64,000 nucleotides of DNA, taken from Caminibacter pacificus. GTDB lineage: Bacteria > Campylobacterota > Campylobacteria > Campylobacterales > Nautiliaceae. Shown one piece after another: positions 54,553-63,991 of the stretch. The translations under genes were made by a program, and so were the position numbers. A model generated the notes under the pieces. The model was given only the letters and a program-made list of their open reading frames with translations. It was not told where the DNA came from and ran no database searches. The DNA lies in assembly GCF_003752135.1 (NCBI RefSeq), contig NZ_RJVK01000004.1, forward strand, positions 62,001 through 126,000, read 5' to 3'. Every line of letters starts with the position of its first letter. The first letter of the stretch is position 1.

Positions 54553-55777
54553 AAATATTTTGCTTATTGCTTATGCTTGTGAACCTGATAATGGAAGTGA
54601 GCCTGAAGTTGGATGGCAAGTAGTAAATCATATTGCAAAGCAACTACCAAAGTCAAATATTTATGTAATTACAAAAGCAAACAATAAAGAAAAAATAGAG
54701 CAAAAGCCATATCCCAAAAATATAACTTTTTTATATTATGAACTTCCGAAATGGGCATCATTTTGGAAAAAAAAGCAAAGAGGTATCAGAACATATTATT
54801 ATTTGTGGATGATTGGTGCTGTTAAGTTTCTTAAAGGTAAAAATATAAGATTTGATTTAATTCATCATGTGACATTCGTAAATGATTGGCTTCCTTCTAT
54901 TTTTATTTTATTGAAAAATCAAAGAAATAAATTTATTTGGGGACCGATAGGAAGTCATGATTTTATAGATTTTAGATTTTTAAAAACAAAAAAACAAAAA
55001 ATTGTGGAATTTATAAGAAGAAGTTTGCAATTATTTTTTAGAAATTTTGATCCGTTTTTTTATATGTGTAAGAAAAAAAGCGACTGTGTAATTGGCATAA
55101 ATCAAAATGTAAAAGAGAAAATTGGATTAAAAAATAAATGTTTTATAGCTGAACCGGCAATAGGGGTTGAGAGGGAATTGGTAGAGAGTATCAAGTGTAA
55201 AGAAAAAGATGAGTTTAATATTATTTCAGTAGGGAGATTAATATATATTAAAAATTTTGAGATGAGTATAAGAGCGTTTAGTGAATTTATAAAAAGAAAT
55301 AAGTTATCAGATATTAAACTTAATATTATTGGAGATGGTTCGGATAGAAAATATTTAGAAAATTTAGCAAAAGAATTAAATATTGAAAAACAAGTGGTTT
55401 TTAAAGGAAAAATTCCTTTAAAAAAGGTTTATGAGGAGTTTTCAAAATCTTCTGTTTTTATTTTTCCGACTTTTGAAAATGCAGGTTTTGTGTTTTTGGA
55501 GGCTATGATGAATTGCTTGCCTGTTGTGGGATTGGACTATGGCGGAGCTTCTCAGTTTGTTATTTCTAAGAAAGAAAAACAATTAGTAGATATAAATCAA
55601 CCATATGAAAAAATAGTAAAAGATTTGTCATTAAGGCTTGAAGATTTTTATAAAAATGAAAATTTAAGAAAAAAAGTAGGGCAAAAAAACAGGGAAGATG
55701 TTTTAAATAATTTTACATGGGATAAAAAAGCACAAAAATTTATTGAAATTTACAAAAAGGTTTTAAATGAAAAATAA
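54542..55777 (+). CDS. glycosyltransferase family 4 protein
   Basis: A 411-residue GT-B transferase. The N-terminus IAYACEPDNGSEPEVGWQVV is typical of GT4 enzymes, VGRLIYIKNFEMSIRAF begins the C-terminal domain near residue 229, and FPTFENAGFVFLEAMMNCLP (near 312) contains the EX7E-type retaining motif. It uses a nucleotide sugar and works on the lipid-linked repeat unit in the cytoplasm. GTG start (MENKN) at the recurring GTGGAAAATAA junction. It overlaps the next glycosyltransferase gene by 11 bases. Confidence 0.88.
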   Translation: MENKNILLIAYACEPDNGSEPEVGWQVVNHIAKQLPKSNIYVITKANNKEKIEQKPYPKNITFLYYELPKWASFWKKKQRGIRTYYYLWMIGAVKFLKGKNIRFDLIHHVTFVNDWLPSIFILLKNQRNKFIWGPIGSHDFIDFRFLKTKKQKIVEFIRRSLQLFFRNFDPFFYMCKKKSDCVIGINQNVKEKIGLKNKCFIAEPAIGVERELVESIKCKEKDEFNIISVGRLIYIKNFEMSIRAFSEFIKRNKLSDIKLNIIGDGSDRKYLENLAKELNIEKQVVFKGKIPLKKVYEEFSKSSVFIFPTFENAGFVFLEAMMNCLPVVGLDYGGASQFVISKKEKQLVDINQPYEKIVKDLSLRLEDFYKNENLRKKVGQKNREDVLNNFTWDKKAQKFIEIYKKVLNEK

Positions 55778-56855
55778 GATACTTTTTATTTTACATTTAC
55801 CTCCTCCAAATCATGGAGCTTCAAAAGTTGGTGAATTTATAAAAAATTCAAAGATTAATAATGTTGCAAAATGTGAATTTATCCCGATAAAATCATCTGA
55901 AAACATTGGAGAAATAGGGAAATTTAATTTCAAAAAAATCTATTATATGGCTGAGCTTTATTTTAAGACTTTAATAAATATCTTGAAGTTTAGACCAAAC
56001 AAGGTTTATTATACGGCTTCGATGGGGAAAATTGCTTTTTTTAGAGATTATTTAGTTACATCTCTAATAAGAATTTATCAAGAAATAAATCCAAGTGTAG
56101 AAGTATATTATCATTATCACACAAAAGGTCTTGATAGATTAAAAAATAATAAGTTGACAAAATTTTTATTAAGAAGATTTTTGAAAAACAGTAATTTAAT
56201 TTTACTTAGTCCTTTATTAAAAAATGAATTTGAAGAGTTTGAATATAAAGAAGTTTATTATTTACCAAACGGGGTGGAAAATAATTTAAGTGAAGAAGAA
56301 TTTGAAAATATTTTGGAAAATAGATTTAATAGTGAAAAAATTCAAGTTTTATATCTTAATCATTTAATTGATATGAAGGGATATATGGAAACACTTTTTT
56401 TGGCAAAAGAGTTTCGAGATGTAATTTTTAACTTTGCTGGAAAGTTTGGTACTAAAGATGATGAAAATTATTTTTATGATTTTTTGAAAAAAAATAATAT
56501 GGAAAACGTAATATATCATGGGTTTGTGATTGGAGAAAAGAAAGAGGAGCTTTTAAAGAAATCACATGCTCTTTGTTATATAAGTAAAAATGATGCTTTT
56601 CCTTTGACATTACTTGAAGCTTTTTCTTATGGTATTCCAGTTTTTACTACAAATGAAGGTTCAATTTCTTATATTGTTGATGAAAAAAGCGGGATGATAG
56701 TTAATAGTTTGGATGAAGAAAATTTAAAAAATAAATTCAGAGAATTTTTAGATAAATATATAAATAAAGAAACTTCACAATATTGTAGGAAAAGATATTT
56801 AGAAAACTTTACATTGGAAAAATTTGAAAAAAATTTAATAAGGATACTTGGATGA
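55767..56855 (+). CDS. glycosyltransferase family 4 protein
   Basis: A 362-residue GT-B transferase. The N-terminal LHLPPPNHGASKVGEFI loop is of GT4 type, the C-terminal domain starts near residue 190 (IQVLYLNHLIDMKGYMETLF), and the donor site reads SKNDAFPLTLLEAFSYGIPV near residue 272, with the two Glu/Asp of the retaining motif. It is coupled to both neighbours by overlaps of 11 and 4 bases. Sugar specificity unknown. Confidence 0.85.
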   Translation: MKNKILFILHLPPPNHGASKVGEFIKNSKINNVAKCEFIPIKSSENIGEIGKFNFKKIYYMAELYFKTLINILKFRPNKVYYTASMGKIAFFRDYLVTSLIRIYQEINPSVEVYYHYHTKGLDRLKNNKLTKFLLRRFLKNSNLILLSPLLKNEFEEFEYKEVYYLPNGVENNLSEEEFENILENRFNSEKIQVLYLNHLIDMKGYMETLFLAKEFRDVIFNFAGKFGTKDDENYFYDFLKKNNMENVIYHGFVIGEKKEELLKKSHALCYISKNDAFPLTLLEAFSYGIPVFTTNEGSISYIVDEKSGMIVNSLDEENLKNKFREFLDKYINKETSQYCRKRYLENFTLEKFEKNLIRILG

Positions 56856-57577
56856 AATTAATGGGGTATGAAGTTTATGATAAAACTCTGGATAAGTTAA
56901 ATTTGGATATTAAAAAATTGAATAGATTTATTATAAATACTATTAATCCACACTCTTATGTGGTAGCAAAAGATGATGAGTTATTTCAAAAAGCTTTAAA
57001 AAGAAGTGATGTATTAGTGCCTGATGGCAGTGGAATTGTACTTGCGGCTAAATTTATTAATGGAAAAAGAATACAAAAAATAGCAGGAGCGGATGTTCAT
57101 AAATTTTTGCTTGAAAAAGCCAACAAAGAAAGTATTAAGGTTTTTTATATGGGTTCAAGCCAAAAAACACTTGATAAAATAAAAGAAAAATTAAAAAAAG
57201 AATATCCAAATATACAAGCCGGTTTTTATTCTCCTCCTTTTAAACCAGAGTTTGATGAAGAAGATAACAAAAAAATAATTGAAGCAATAAACAATTTTAA
57301 CCCTGATATTTTATTTGTCGGTATGACGGCTCCAAAACAAGAAAAATGGCTTTATACACATAAAGAAAAAATTAATTTTAAAGTGGCTTCATGTATTGGA
57401 GCTGTATTTGATTTTTATGCCGGGAATGTAAAGAGACCTCCTGAATATATTATAAATTTGCATTTGGAGTGGTTATTTAGATTTATACAAGAGCCAAAAA
57501 GACTTTGGAGAAGGAATTTTATTTCTACTCCTTTGTTTTTGTGGGATATGATTAAATATAAATTTAAAAAATCATAA
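56852..57577 (+). CDS. WecG/TagA/CpsF-family glycosyltransferase
   Basis: A 241-residue transferase of family GT26 that adds the second sugar (ManNAc or ManNAcA type) to an undecaprenyl-diphosphate-linked sugar at the membrane. VAKDDELFQKALKRSDVLVPDGSGIVLAAK near residues 38-67, QKIAGADVHKFLLEKA near 76, MGSSQKTLDKIKEKL and the diagnostic FVGMTAPKQEKWLY near 152. C-terminal GAVFDFYAGNVKRPPEY also fits. It is last in the manC-to-wecG unit and converges on the priming enzyme with 6 overlapping bases. A TagA role fits a polyol-phosphate linker as well. Confidence 0.9.
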   Translation: MKLMGYEVYDKTLDKLNLDIKKLNRFIINTINPHSYVVAKDDELFQKALKRSDVLVPDGSGIVLAAKFINGKRIQKIAGADVHKFLLEKANKESIKVFYMGSSQKTLDKIKEKLKKEYPNIQAGFYSPPFKPEFDEEDNKKIIEAINNFNPDILFVGMTAPKQEKWLYTHKEKINFKVASCIGAVFDFYAGNVKRPPEYIINLHLEWLFRFIQEPKRLWRRNFISTPLFLWDMIKYKFKKS

Positions 57578-58453
57578 CCCCTTTCTCCCAAGCATTACCA
57601 AAATAGTTTTAATAATAGTTTTTATTTCAAGAGCTAAATTCCAGTGTTTTATGTAGTAAAAATCGTACATTAGTTTTTGTCTTGTATCTTCGATATTTCT
57701 GCCGTAAGGATAATTCACCTGAGCCCATCCTGTAATTCCGGGAGCCACTTTATGTCTTTCGTGATAAAACGGGAACGTTTTTTCGTATTCTTTTACGAGT
57801 TCGTCCCATTCAGCTCTTGGTCCTATCATATGCATTTCGCCTTTGAATACGTTGATTAGCTGAGGTAGTTCGTCGATGCGCGTTTTTCTCATGAATGCAC
57901 CCCAAGGAAAGATTCTCGGGTCGTTATCTTGTGTGTAATGACTAAAAAACTCAACATCCGTTCTCATTGAGCGGAACTTGTAACATTTAAATGGCTTGCC
58001 GTCTTTTCCTATTCTGTATTGAGTAAAAAATATTGGTCCGTCCGGGGATTCTTTTTTTATTCTAAATGCCGAATATGCCATAATAGGAAATGCCAAAATA
58101 AAAAGAGTTCCGCCTGTCAAAAAATCTATGATTCTTTTTTGTAAATATTGAAATTTTGTGTATGGTTTCATAACGGGAAAGTATTTTTCACTTTTGAAAG
58201 GTACGTAGTATTTTTGAAATTCTTTTTCTAAATATTCTTCAATAGTTATGACATTGGGATGATCTATTTGAGATAATATTTTTTGAGTAAATTGATAAGG
58301 AGTATTTAAAATTATTGTTTCATCAGGATTTTGTTTTATTATCTCTAAAACCTCTTCTTCACTGTAAAAAATCTGTTTTTTTAATCTTTCTTTTTTTTCG
58401 ATTATATTTTTTTCGTGTTCTAAAAAGCAGTATTTATTACCTATTACTATCAT
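57572..58453 (-). CDS. undecaprenyl-phosphate sugar phosphotransferase (priming enzyme)
   Basis: A bacterial sugar transferase of 293 residues, which loads the first sugar phosphate onto undecaprenyl phosphate. Residues 1-90 are a soluble N-terminal part; a single hydrophobic segment lies near 108-130 (LTGGTLFILAFPIMAYS), followed by the catalytic domain: YRIGKDGKPFKCYKFRSMRT near 147, RKTRIDELPQLINVFKGEMH near 186 and VAPGITGWAQVNYPYGR near 235. It is the monotopic type without the multi-spanning N-terminus of WbaP. It is transcribed against the rest of the cluster, from the gap it shares with wza. Composition returns to the host style here. Confidence 0.9.
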   Translation of the reverse strand: MIVIGNKYCFLEHEKNIIEKKERLKKQIFYSEEEVLEIIKQNPDETIILNTPYQFTQKILSQIDHPNVITIEEYLEKEFQKYYVPFKSEKYFPVMKPYTKFQYLQKRIIDFLTGGTLFILAFPIMAYSAFRIKKESPDGPIFFTQYRIGKDGKPFKCYKFRSMRTDVEFFSHYTQDNDPRIFPWGAFMRKTRIDELPQLINVFKGEMHMIGPRAEWDELVKEYEKTFPFYHERHKVAPGITGWAQVNYPYGRNIEDTRQKLMYDFYYIKHWNLALEIKTIIKTILVMLGRKGL

Positions 58454-58491
58454 CCACCCTCTTTTTCATCCTTTTTTCATTGAAATTATAT

Positions 58492-58497
58492 TATAAT
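58492..58497 (+). promoter_or_regulatory. -10 box of the wza operon
   Basis: TATAAT at 58492-58497, about 38 bases before the wza start codon, in the 82-base divergent gap between the priming enzyme gene and wza. No -35 box is obvious. GGTGGGGG near 58525 is the ribosome site. T- and C-rich bases at 58458-58478 read as a purine-rich ribosome site for the divergent gene. Confidence 0.6.
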
Positions 58498-58535
58498 TTT
58501 ATGAATTTTTGTTTAGATGAGAAAGGTGGGGGTAT

Positions 58536-59279
58536 ATGAAAAAATATTTTTTATTTGTAATTGGGACTATTTTATTTTTAGGTTGTAGTGCGAAAAAAGA
58601 ATATCTTCTTTTTCAAGATGTCAATAAAACCACCAAGCAACCTCAAAAACCAATAAAAAAATCGACTACAAAATATATTTATGAATATAAAATTTTGCCT
58701 GGCGATAGATTAAGTATTACAGTCTTTAATCATCCGGAACTTAGTACCGATAATAAAACCGATTTGAGTGGAATTAATGTTTTTCCTGACGGTACTATTA
58801 ATTTACCTCTTGTAGGAAATGTAAAAGTTGCAGGTTTGACAGAAGAGCAAGCTACGAAAAAGCTCGAAAAATTATATTCCGAATATCTTAAACATCCTTA
58901 TATAAAACTCGAAGTTTTAACTAAAAAAGTATATGTTTTAGGAGAAGTAAAACAGCCGGGAGTTGTGCAAATCAGCGGGAATTACACTACTTTGATAGAA
59001 GCGATTTCTCAAAGAGGCGGTTTTAACGATATGGCGAGGAGAAATAATATTTTGATTATAAGCGGGGGGCTTAATAATCCTCAAATTCGTCAGATTGATT
59101 TGACTAAAATTTCTTCGTTAAACTACAAAAATCTTGTATTAAAACCGAATGATATCGTATATGTACAACCTATGAATATGAAACCGCTTGACGTTCAAAT
59201 TCAAGGAGTTAGTCCTATTGTTAGTTTTGTGAATTCAATATTATCTACATTTGTTAATGTGAAAATTTTAAGTCAATAA
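58536..59279 (+). CDS. wza: Wza-type polysaccharide export outer-membrane lipoprotein
   Basis: A 247-residue secretin-like export protein. Lipoprotein signal peptide with FLGC (Cys17). Polysaccharide-export domain: YEYKILPGDRLSITVFNHPE near residue 48, INVFPDGTINLPLVGNVKVAG near 84, then an SLBB repeat, VYVLGEVKQPGVVQISGNYT near 129, and NDIVYVQP near 206. It would form the outer-membrane channel for the polymer. E. coli Wza is longer (379 residues); this one has only one clear SLBB repeat and a weakly hydrophobic end rather than an amphipathic barrel helix. First gene of the wza-wzc-phosphatase-flippase unit. Confidence 0.9.
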   Translation: MKKYFLFVIGTILFLGCSAKKEYLLFQDVNKTTKQPQKPIKKSTTKYIYEYKILPGDRLSITVFNHPELSTDNKTDLSGINVFPDGTINLPLVGNVKVAGLTEEQATKKLEKLYSEYLKHPYIKLEVLTKKVYVLGEVKQPGVVQISGNYTTLIEAISQRGGFNDMARRNNILIISGGLNNPQIRQIDLTKISSLNYKNLVLKPNDIVYVQPMNMKPLDVQIQGVSPIVSFVNSILSTFVNVKILSQ

Positions 59280-59287
59280 GGTGAATA

Positions 59288-61564
59288 ATGAGTAGAGAAA
59301 TTCAAAATACTGAAGAGATAGATTTAAGGGAACTTTTTTCTATTCTTAGAAATAATAAACTTTTAATTTTTTTATTTTTGTTTTTGGGAGTTTTGTTTAG
59401 TGCGATTTTTGTTTATTTTGCTACACCTCAATATAAAACAAACGCTACCATAGAAGTTACTCCGGCACCTAAACAATTGAATGCGCAGGATTTAATATCT
59501 CAGGCATTAGGTATGGATAATTCTGCATCTTTAGAAACGGAGCAATATATTATTACATCACGTTCTATGATAGCAAAAACTCTTGATAAAGTGAATTTTA
59601 CTAAAAGATATTATATAACTAAAAATTTGAAAACAACCGAAATATATTATAAAAATTCTCCGTTTAAAGTCGAAATAAAAAAAGGGAAAAATTTAGTATT
59701 TAAAATTGTACCTTTAAATGATGTAACGTTTGTTTTGAAAGTAAAAAATGATAAATTGAATATTGATTTTAATAATGAATATAAATTTAATGAATGGATA
59801 AAAACTCCATATTTTGAATTAAAAGTTATAAAGTTAAAACCTCTTGACGATAGTGCTACTTATAAATTTGTATGGCTTGATAAGATTGAAACTGCAAAAA
59901 ATTTACAAAAAAAATTGTCGGCTTCTCCCGTATCAAAAAATGCTGATATTTTAAATATAATTTTTAGTGACAATATTCCGCAAAGAGCGGCAAATTTTGT
60001 AAATGAGCTTATTAATATTTATATTCAACAAAGTGTAAAATTAAAGACAGCTCAAGCAAATCAAACTTTAAAATTTATTGATAATCAATTGAAAATCATT
60101 TCAAAAAAACTTGCAGAATCCGAACTTGCTCTTGAGAATTTTAAAAAGAAAAACAAAGTTGTTGATTTAACGATAGAAGCTCAAGGAATTATTCAAAAAC
60201 TTAATGATTTGGATACGAAAATTAATGAACTTATATTAAAAGAAAACACTATTGACTTTATTGAAAAACAGATTCAGGGAAATAATGATATAAAATTAAT
60301 TTCTTCAGGACTTGTTGATGATCCGATTTTAAGTGATTTGATTACTCAGCTTCAACAGTTGATTTTGAAAAAAGAGACTCTTTTAATAGAATATACTCCT
60401 AAACATCCGGATGTAATAAAAGTAAATGATCAGATAAGAAGTCTTGTTGAGATGATTAAAAATAGAATTAACTCTATAAGAGTATCTATTCAAAATCAAA
60501 TGCAAACTCTTCTTAAAATAAAAAAAGAATATACAAAAATGCTTGAAAATCTGCCTCAAAACGAAAGAAAACTTGCAGACTTGCTTAGAACATACCAAGT
60601 AAATGAAAAAATTTATTCATATCTTCTTGAAAAAAGAGCTGCTACAGCAATAGCAAAAGCGAGTATTGTAAGTAATAATAGAGTAATTGATCCGGCACTT
60701 GTTCCACAAAAACCTTATAAACCTAAAAAAGTTTTAATTCTTGTAATAGGATTTATTTTAGGACTTATTTTAGGAATTGTAGTAGCATTAGTAAAAGAAT
60801 TTTTAAGTACTAAAATAAAATCAAAAGAAGATGTTGAAAAATTAACTGATGTACCGATTGTAGGTACCGTGCCTCATTTTAAGAAAAAAGATACCGTGTT
60901 AAAAACTCTAAATGCTCCTAAATCCGCGGTTGCAGAAGCTTTTAGAGCAATTAGAACTAATTTGAAATTCATATCCCCTGAAAAACTTCAAGTGATTGTA
61001 GTTACATCAACTATCAGTGGAGAAGGAAAAACTACAGTGGCATCAAATTTAGCAGGTATTTATTCGTTGAGTGGTAAAAAAACGCTTTTGGTTAATCTTG
61101 ATATGAGAAAACCTACTCTTCATAAAGTTTTTAATGTTGATAATAATATAGGTATCAGTAGTGTACTTGTTAATGAAAAAACAGTTGATGAAGTAATTAA
61201 AAAAACTAAATATTCTAATTTAGATATTATAACTTCCGGACCTATTCCGCCAAACCCTGGAGAACTTATTCAAAGTAGAAAAATGGATGAGGTAATAGAA
61301 GAATTGAGAGGAAAATATGATATCGTAATATTCGATACGCCGCCGGTCGGACTTGTAGTGGATGCTATGCATTTGTTGGAAAAGTCGGATGCAAATATTT
61401 ATCTTTTTAGAGCTGAGTATTCAAAAAAAGATTTTGTAAAAACACTTAATGATTTAAAACAAAAAGGCTTTAAACATCTTTCAATTGTAATAAATGATAT
61501 CAGTAAAAAACACGGAAATTATTACGGATATGGATACGGATACGGAGGGTATGTGGAAGAATGA
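59288..61564 (+). CDS. wzc: Wzc-type chain-length regulator and tyrosine autokinase
   Basis: A 758-residue BY-kinase. Wzz domain with a first membrane span near residues 27-47 and the second near 480-500; between them a long periplasmic coiled coil. The cytoplasmic kinase domain follows, with FRAIRTNLKF near 550, Walker A SGEGKTT near 577, the A' motif LLVNLDMRKPTLH near 600 and Walker B IVIFDTPPVG near 680. The C-terminus is a Tyr cluster (YYGYGYGYGGYVEE), the substrate of autophosphorylation in trans. It controls polymer length and export with Wza. The start follows wza by 8 bases; the stop codon overlaps the phosphatase gene by 4 bases. Confidence 0.95.
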   Translation: MSREIQNTEEIDLRELFSILRNNKLLIFLFLFLGVLFSAIFVYFATPQYKTNATIEVTPAPKQLNAQDLISQALGMDNSASLETEQYIITSRSMIAKTLDKVNFTKRYYITKNLKTTEIYYKNSPFKVEIKKGKNLVFKIVPLNDVTFVLKVKNDKLNIDFNNEYKFNEWIKTPYFELKVIKLKPLDDSATYKFVWLDKIETAKNLQKKLSASPVSKNADILNIIFSDNIPQRAANFVNELINIYIQQSVKLKTAQANQTLKFIDNQLKIISKKLAESELALENFKKKNKVVDLTIEAQGIIQKLNDLDTKINELILKENTIDFIEKQIQGNNDIKLISSGLVDDPILSDLITQLQQLILKKETLLIEYTPKHPDVIKVNDQIRSLVEMIKNRINSIRVSIQNQMQTLLKIKKEYTKMLENLPQNERKLADLLRTYQVNEKIYSYLLEKRAATAIAKASIVSNNRVIDPALVPQKPYKPKKVLILVIGFILGLILGIVVALVKEFLSTKIKSKEDVEKLTDVPIVGTVPHFKKKDTVLKTLNAPKSAVAEAFRAIRTNLKFISPEKLQVIVVTSTISGEGKTTVASNLAGIYSLSGKKTLLVNLDMRKPTLHKVFNVDNNIGISSVLVNEKTVDEVIKKTKYSNLDIITSGPIPPNPGELIQSRKMDEVIEELRGKYDIVIFDTPPVGLVVDAMHLLEKSDANIYLFRAEYSKKDFVKTLNDLKQKGFKHLSIVINDISKKHGNYYGYGYGYGGYVEE

Positions 61565-62280
61565 TATTTTTTTTTAAAAAAATAGAACCTTTAAAATTGA
61601 AAGTGGATATTCACTCTCATTTACTTCCTGGTATTGATGACGGAAGTAAAGAGATGAGTGAGAGTCTTGAAATAATCGAAAAATTCTTAGAATTGGGGTA
61701 TGAGAAGTTAATAATAACTCCTCATGTTATGGAAGATAGTTATAATAACTCTACCGATATTATTTTAGAAAAATATAAAAAACTACAAAAAGCCGTAAAT
61801 GAAAACGGTATGAATATTAAGCTCGAGGTTTCTGCGGAATATTATGTGGATGAGGAGTTTTTAAAAAGACTTGAAAATAACGATTTATTACCGATTGGCG
61901 GAAAATACATTCTTTTTGAGACATCTTATTACGAAAAACCTTTAAATTTGGAATTTATAATTTTTCAAATTCAATCTAAAGGGTATGTTCCTATTTTGGC
62001 TCATCCGGAAAGATATAGATATATCGAAGATATGAAGTATTATGATTTGCTAAAAGAAAAGGGTGTGCTTTTTCAGTGTAATATTAACTCTTTTGGAAAC
62101 TTTTATGGGAAAACAGCTTTTAAAAAGGCTAAATATCTTGCAAAAAATAATATGATTGACTTTTTGGGAAGTGATTGTCATTCAATGAAATATATGGATT
62201 CATTGAGTAAAGTGTTAAATGAAAGAAGTTTTATTAAATTAATCGAAAAAAATAGCATTAAAAATATAGAACTTCTATAA
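61561..62280 (+). CDS. PHP-type protein-tyrosine phosphatase (CpsB/YwqE family)
   Basis: A 239-residue metal-dependent phosphatase that removes phosphate from the Tyr cluster of the kinase. Metal motifs of the PHP fold: DIHSHLLPGIDDGSK at residues 16-30, IITPHVMEDSYNN near 58, ILAHPERYRYIED near 149 and GSDCHSMKYM near 208. This manganese-dependent type is usual in Gram-positive capsules (CpsB of Streptococcus) and replaces the low-molecular-weight phosphatase Wzb of E. coli. It overlaps wzc by ATGA, so kinase and phosphatase are made together. Confidence 0.9.
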   Translation: MIFFFKKIEPLKLKVDIHSHLLPGIDDGSKEMSESLEIIEKFLELGYEKLIITPHVMEDSYNNSTDIILEKYKKLQKAVNENGMNIKLEVSAEYYVDEEFLKRLENNDLLPIGGKYILFETSYYEKPLNLEFIIFQIQSKGYVPILAHPERYRYIEDMKYYDLLKEKGVLFQCNINSFGNFYGKTAFKKAKYLAKNNMIDFLGSDCHSMKYMDSLSKVLNERSFIKLIEKNSIKNIELL

Positions 62281-62290
62281 AAGGTTTTAT

Positions 62291-63991
62291 TTGAAAAATT
62301 TCTTTAATAAGCTTTTTTCTCTTTTATCTAAACGTGATAAGCAATATTTGTTGTTTTTAATGCTTTTATCGATTGTTTTGTCTTTTATAGAAACTATCGG
62401 AGTCGGGATTATAATGCCGTTTATTTCTATTGCTACTGATTTCAATAAAATTTTTACAAATCAATACATTTACTATTTTTATAATCTTTTTGACTTTAAA
62501 AGTTCTTTGTATTTTGTTGTTTTCTTTGGTGTGGTATTAATATTTTTTTATATTTTCAGAGCAATTTTTACACTTTTTTATTTTTATATGCTTAGTCGTT
62601 TTGCTCAAAGTAGATATCATATTATCGCCTATAGATTGTTTGAAAATTATATAGGGTTGGAATATAAAAAATTTATTGATATGAATAGCTCTTTAATGAC
62701 AAAAAATATTATTACCGAAGCTAATAATTTAGTGGAGTTGATAACAAAATTACTTTTTTTATTAAGTGAAAGTTTCGTTTTGATTTTTATTTATTCCATG
62801 CTTTTATATGTGAATTGGAAAATGACAATTTTATTGACTATTTTATTGGGAATGAACGTTTTATTTTTAAAGCTTTTCGTATCCAAAAAAATTAAAAAAG
62901 CCGGTATCGATAGAGAAGCTTTTCAAAGCAGATTTTATAAAATTATCTCTTCTGCATTCGGTAATTTTAAAATTATAAAGCTAAAATCCAAAGACGAAGT
63001 AATTTTAAACGAATTTGAAAATGCAAGTATTAATTTTGTAAAGGCTAATATTAAAGCCCAAACTCTTTTTCACTTTCCAAGAGTTTTTCTTGAAATGATA
63101 GGTTTTAGTTTGATTGCATTTATTGTTATATATTTGGTATTGAAATATCATACAGATATTAAGGCTGCTTTGCCTATATTGATGGTGTTTGTTTTGGGAC
63201 TTTATAGGCTATTGCCAAGTGTTAATAGAATTTTTGGGGCTTATAATGAGATACTTTTTAAGCTTCAGGCTTTGAATATTATTCATAACGAACTGATTTA
63301 TGAAAAAGAGAATTTAGGTGATGAGAAAATTGATTTTAAAGAAAAAATAGAATTAAAAAACGTCAATTTTGCTTATAATCCGAAAAAATCCGTGCTTAAA
63401 AATATAAATTTAACTATAAAAAAGGGTGAAAAGTTAGGAATAATAGGAGAAAGCGGAAGCGGAAAATCTACTTTAATCGATATTATATCCGGCCTTTATA
63501 AACCTGTAAGCGGAGAGGTATTGATAGATGAAGAGCTGTTGAATGATAAAAATGTAAAATCATGGCGTAAAAAAATAGGATATATTCCTCAAAATATCTA
63601 TCTTATCGACGGAACTGTGGCGGAGAATGTTGCGTTTTTGGAAGAAATTGATGAAGATAGGGTAAAAGAGGCGTTAAAAAAAGCGAATATTTTGGATTTT
63701 TTGGAAAAACATCACGAAGGTATTTATACTAAAATAGGAGAAAACGGAATTAAGCTAAGCGGAGGTCAAAGGCAGCGTCTTGCTATTGCCAGAGCTTTAT
63801 ATCACAATCCGGAAGTTTTAATTTTAGACGAAGCGACAAGTGCTCTTGATAGTGAAACCGAGAAAAAAATAATGGAAGAGATTTATAAAATCGGAGAAAA
63901 TAAAACGATGATAATAATCGCTCATAGAATCTCAACGCTTGATAAATGCGATAGAATCGTAGAAATAAAAAACGGAGAGATTAATAATTAA
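62291..63991 (+). CDS. PglK-like ABC transporter, lipid-linked oligosaccharide flippase
   Basis: A 566-residue ABC half-transporter with six membrane helices in the first 310 residues and a nucleotide-binding domain: Walker A GESGSGKST near residue 387, signature LSGGQRQRLAIARAL near 487, and Walker B VLILDEATSALDSE near 511. The opening KRDKQYLLFLMLLSIVLSFIETIGVG matches PglK/WlaB of Campylobacter, which flips the N-glycan precursor. Start TTG 62291, with AAAAGG 5 bases upstream. A second flippase next to wzx is notable; it may serve another glycan. The stop codon is 9 bases before the window end. Confidence 0.85.
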   Translation: MKNFFNKLFSLLSKRDKQYLLFLMLLSIVLSFIETIGVGIIMPFISIATDFNKIFTNQYIYYFYNLFDFKSSLYFVVFFGVVLIFFYIFRAIFTLFYFYMLSRFAQSRYHIIAYRLFENYIGLEYKKFIDMNSSLMTKNIITEANNLVELITKLLFLLSESFVLIFIYSMLLYVNWKMTILLTILLGMNVLFLKLFVSKKIKKAGIDREAFQSRFYKIISSAFGNFKIIKLKSKDEVILNEFENASINFVKANIKAQTLFHFPRVFLEMIGFSLIAFIVIYLVLKYHTDIKAALPILMVFVLGLYRLLPSVNRIFGAYNEILFKLQALNIIHNELIYEKENLGDEKIDFKEKIELKNVNFAYNPKKSVLKNINLTIKKGEKLGIIGESGSGKSTLIDIISGLYKPVSGEVLIDEELLNDKNVKSWRKKIGYIPQNIYLIDGTVAENVAFLEEIDEDRVKEALKKANILDFLEKHHEGIYTKIGENGIKLSGGQRQRLAIARALYHNPEVLILDEATSALDSETEKKIMEEIYKIGENKTMIIIAHRISTLDKCDRIVEIKNGEINN

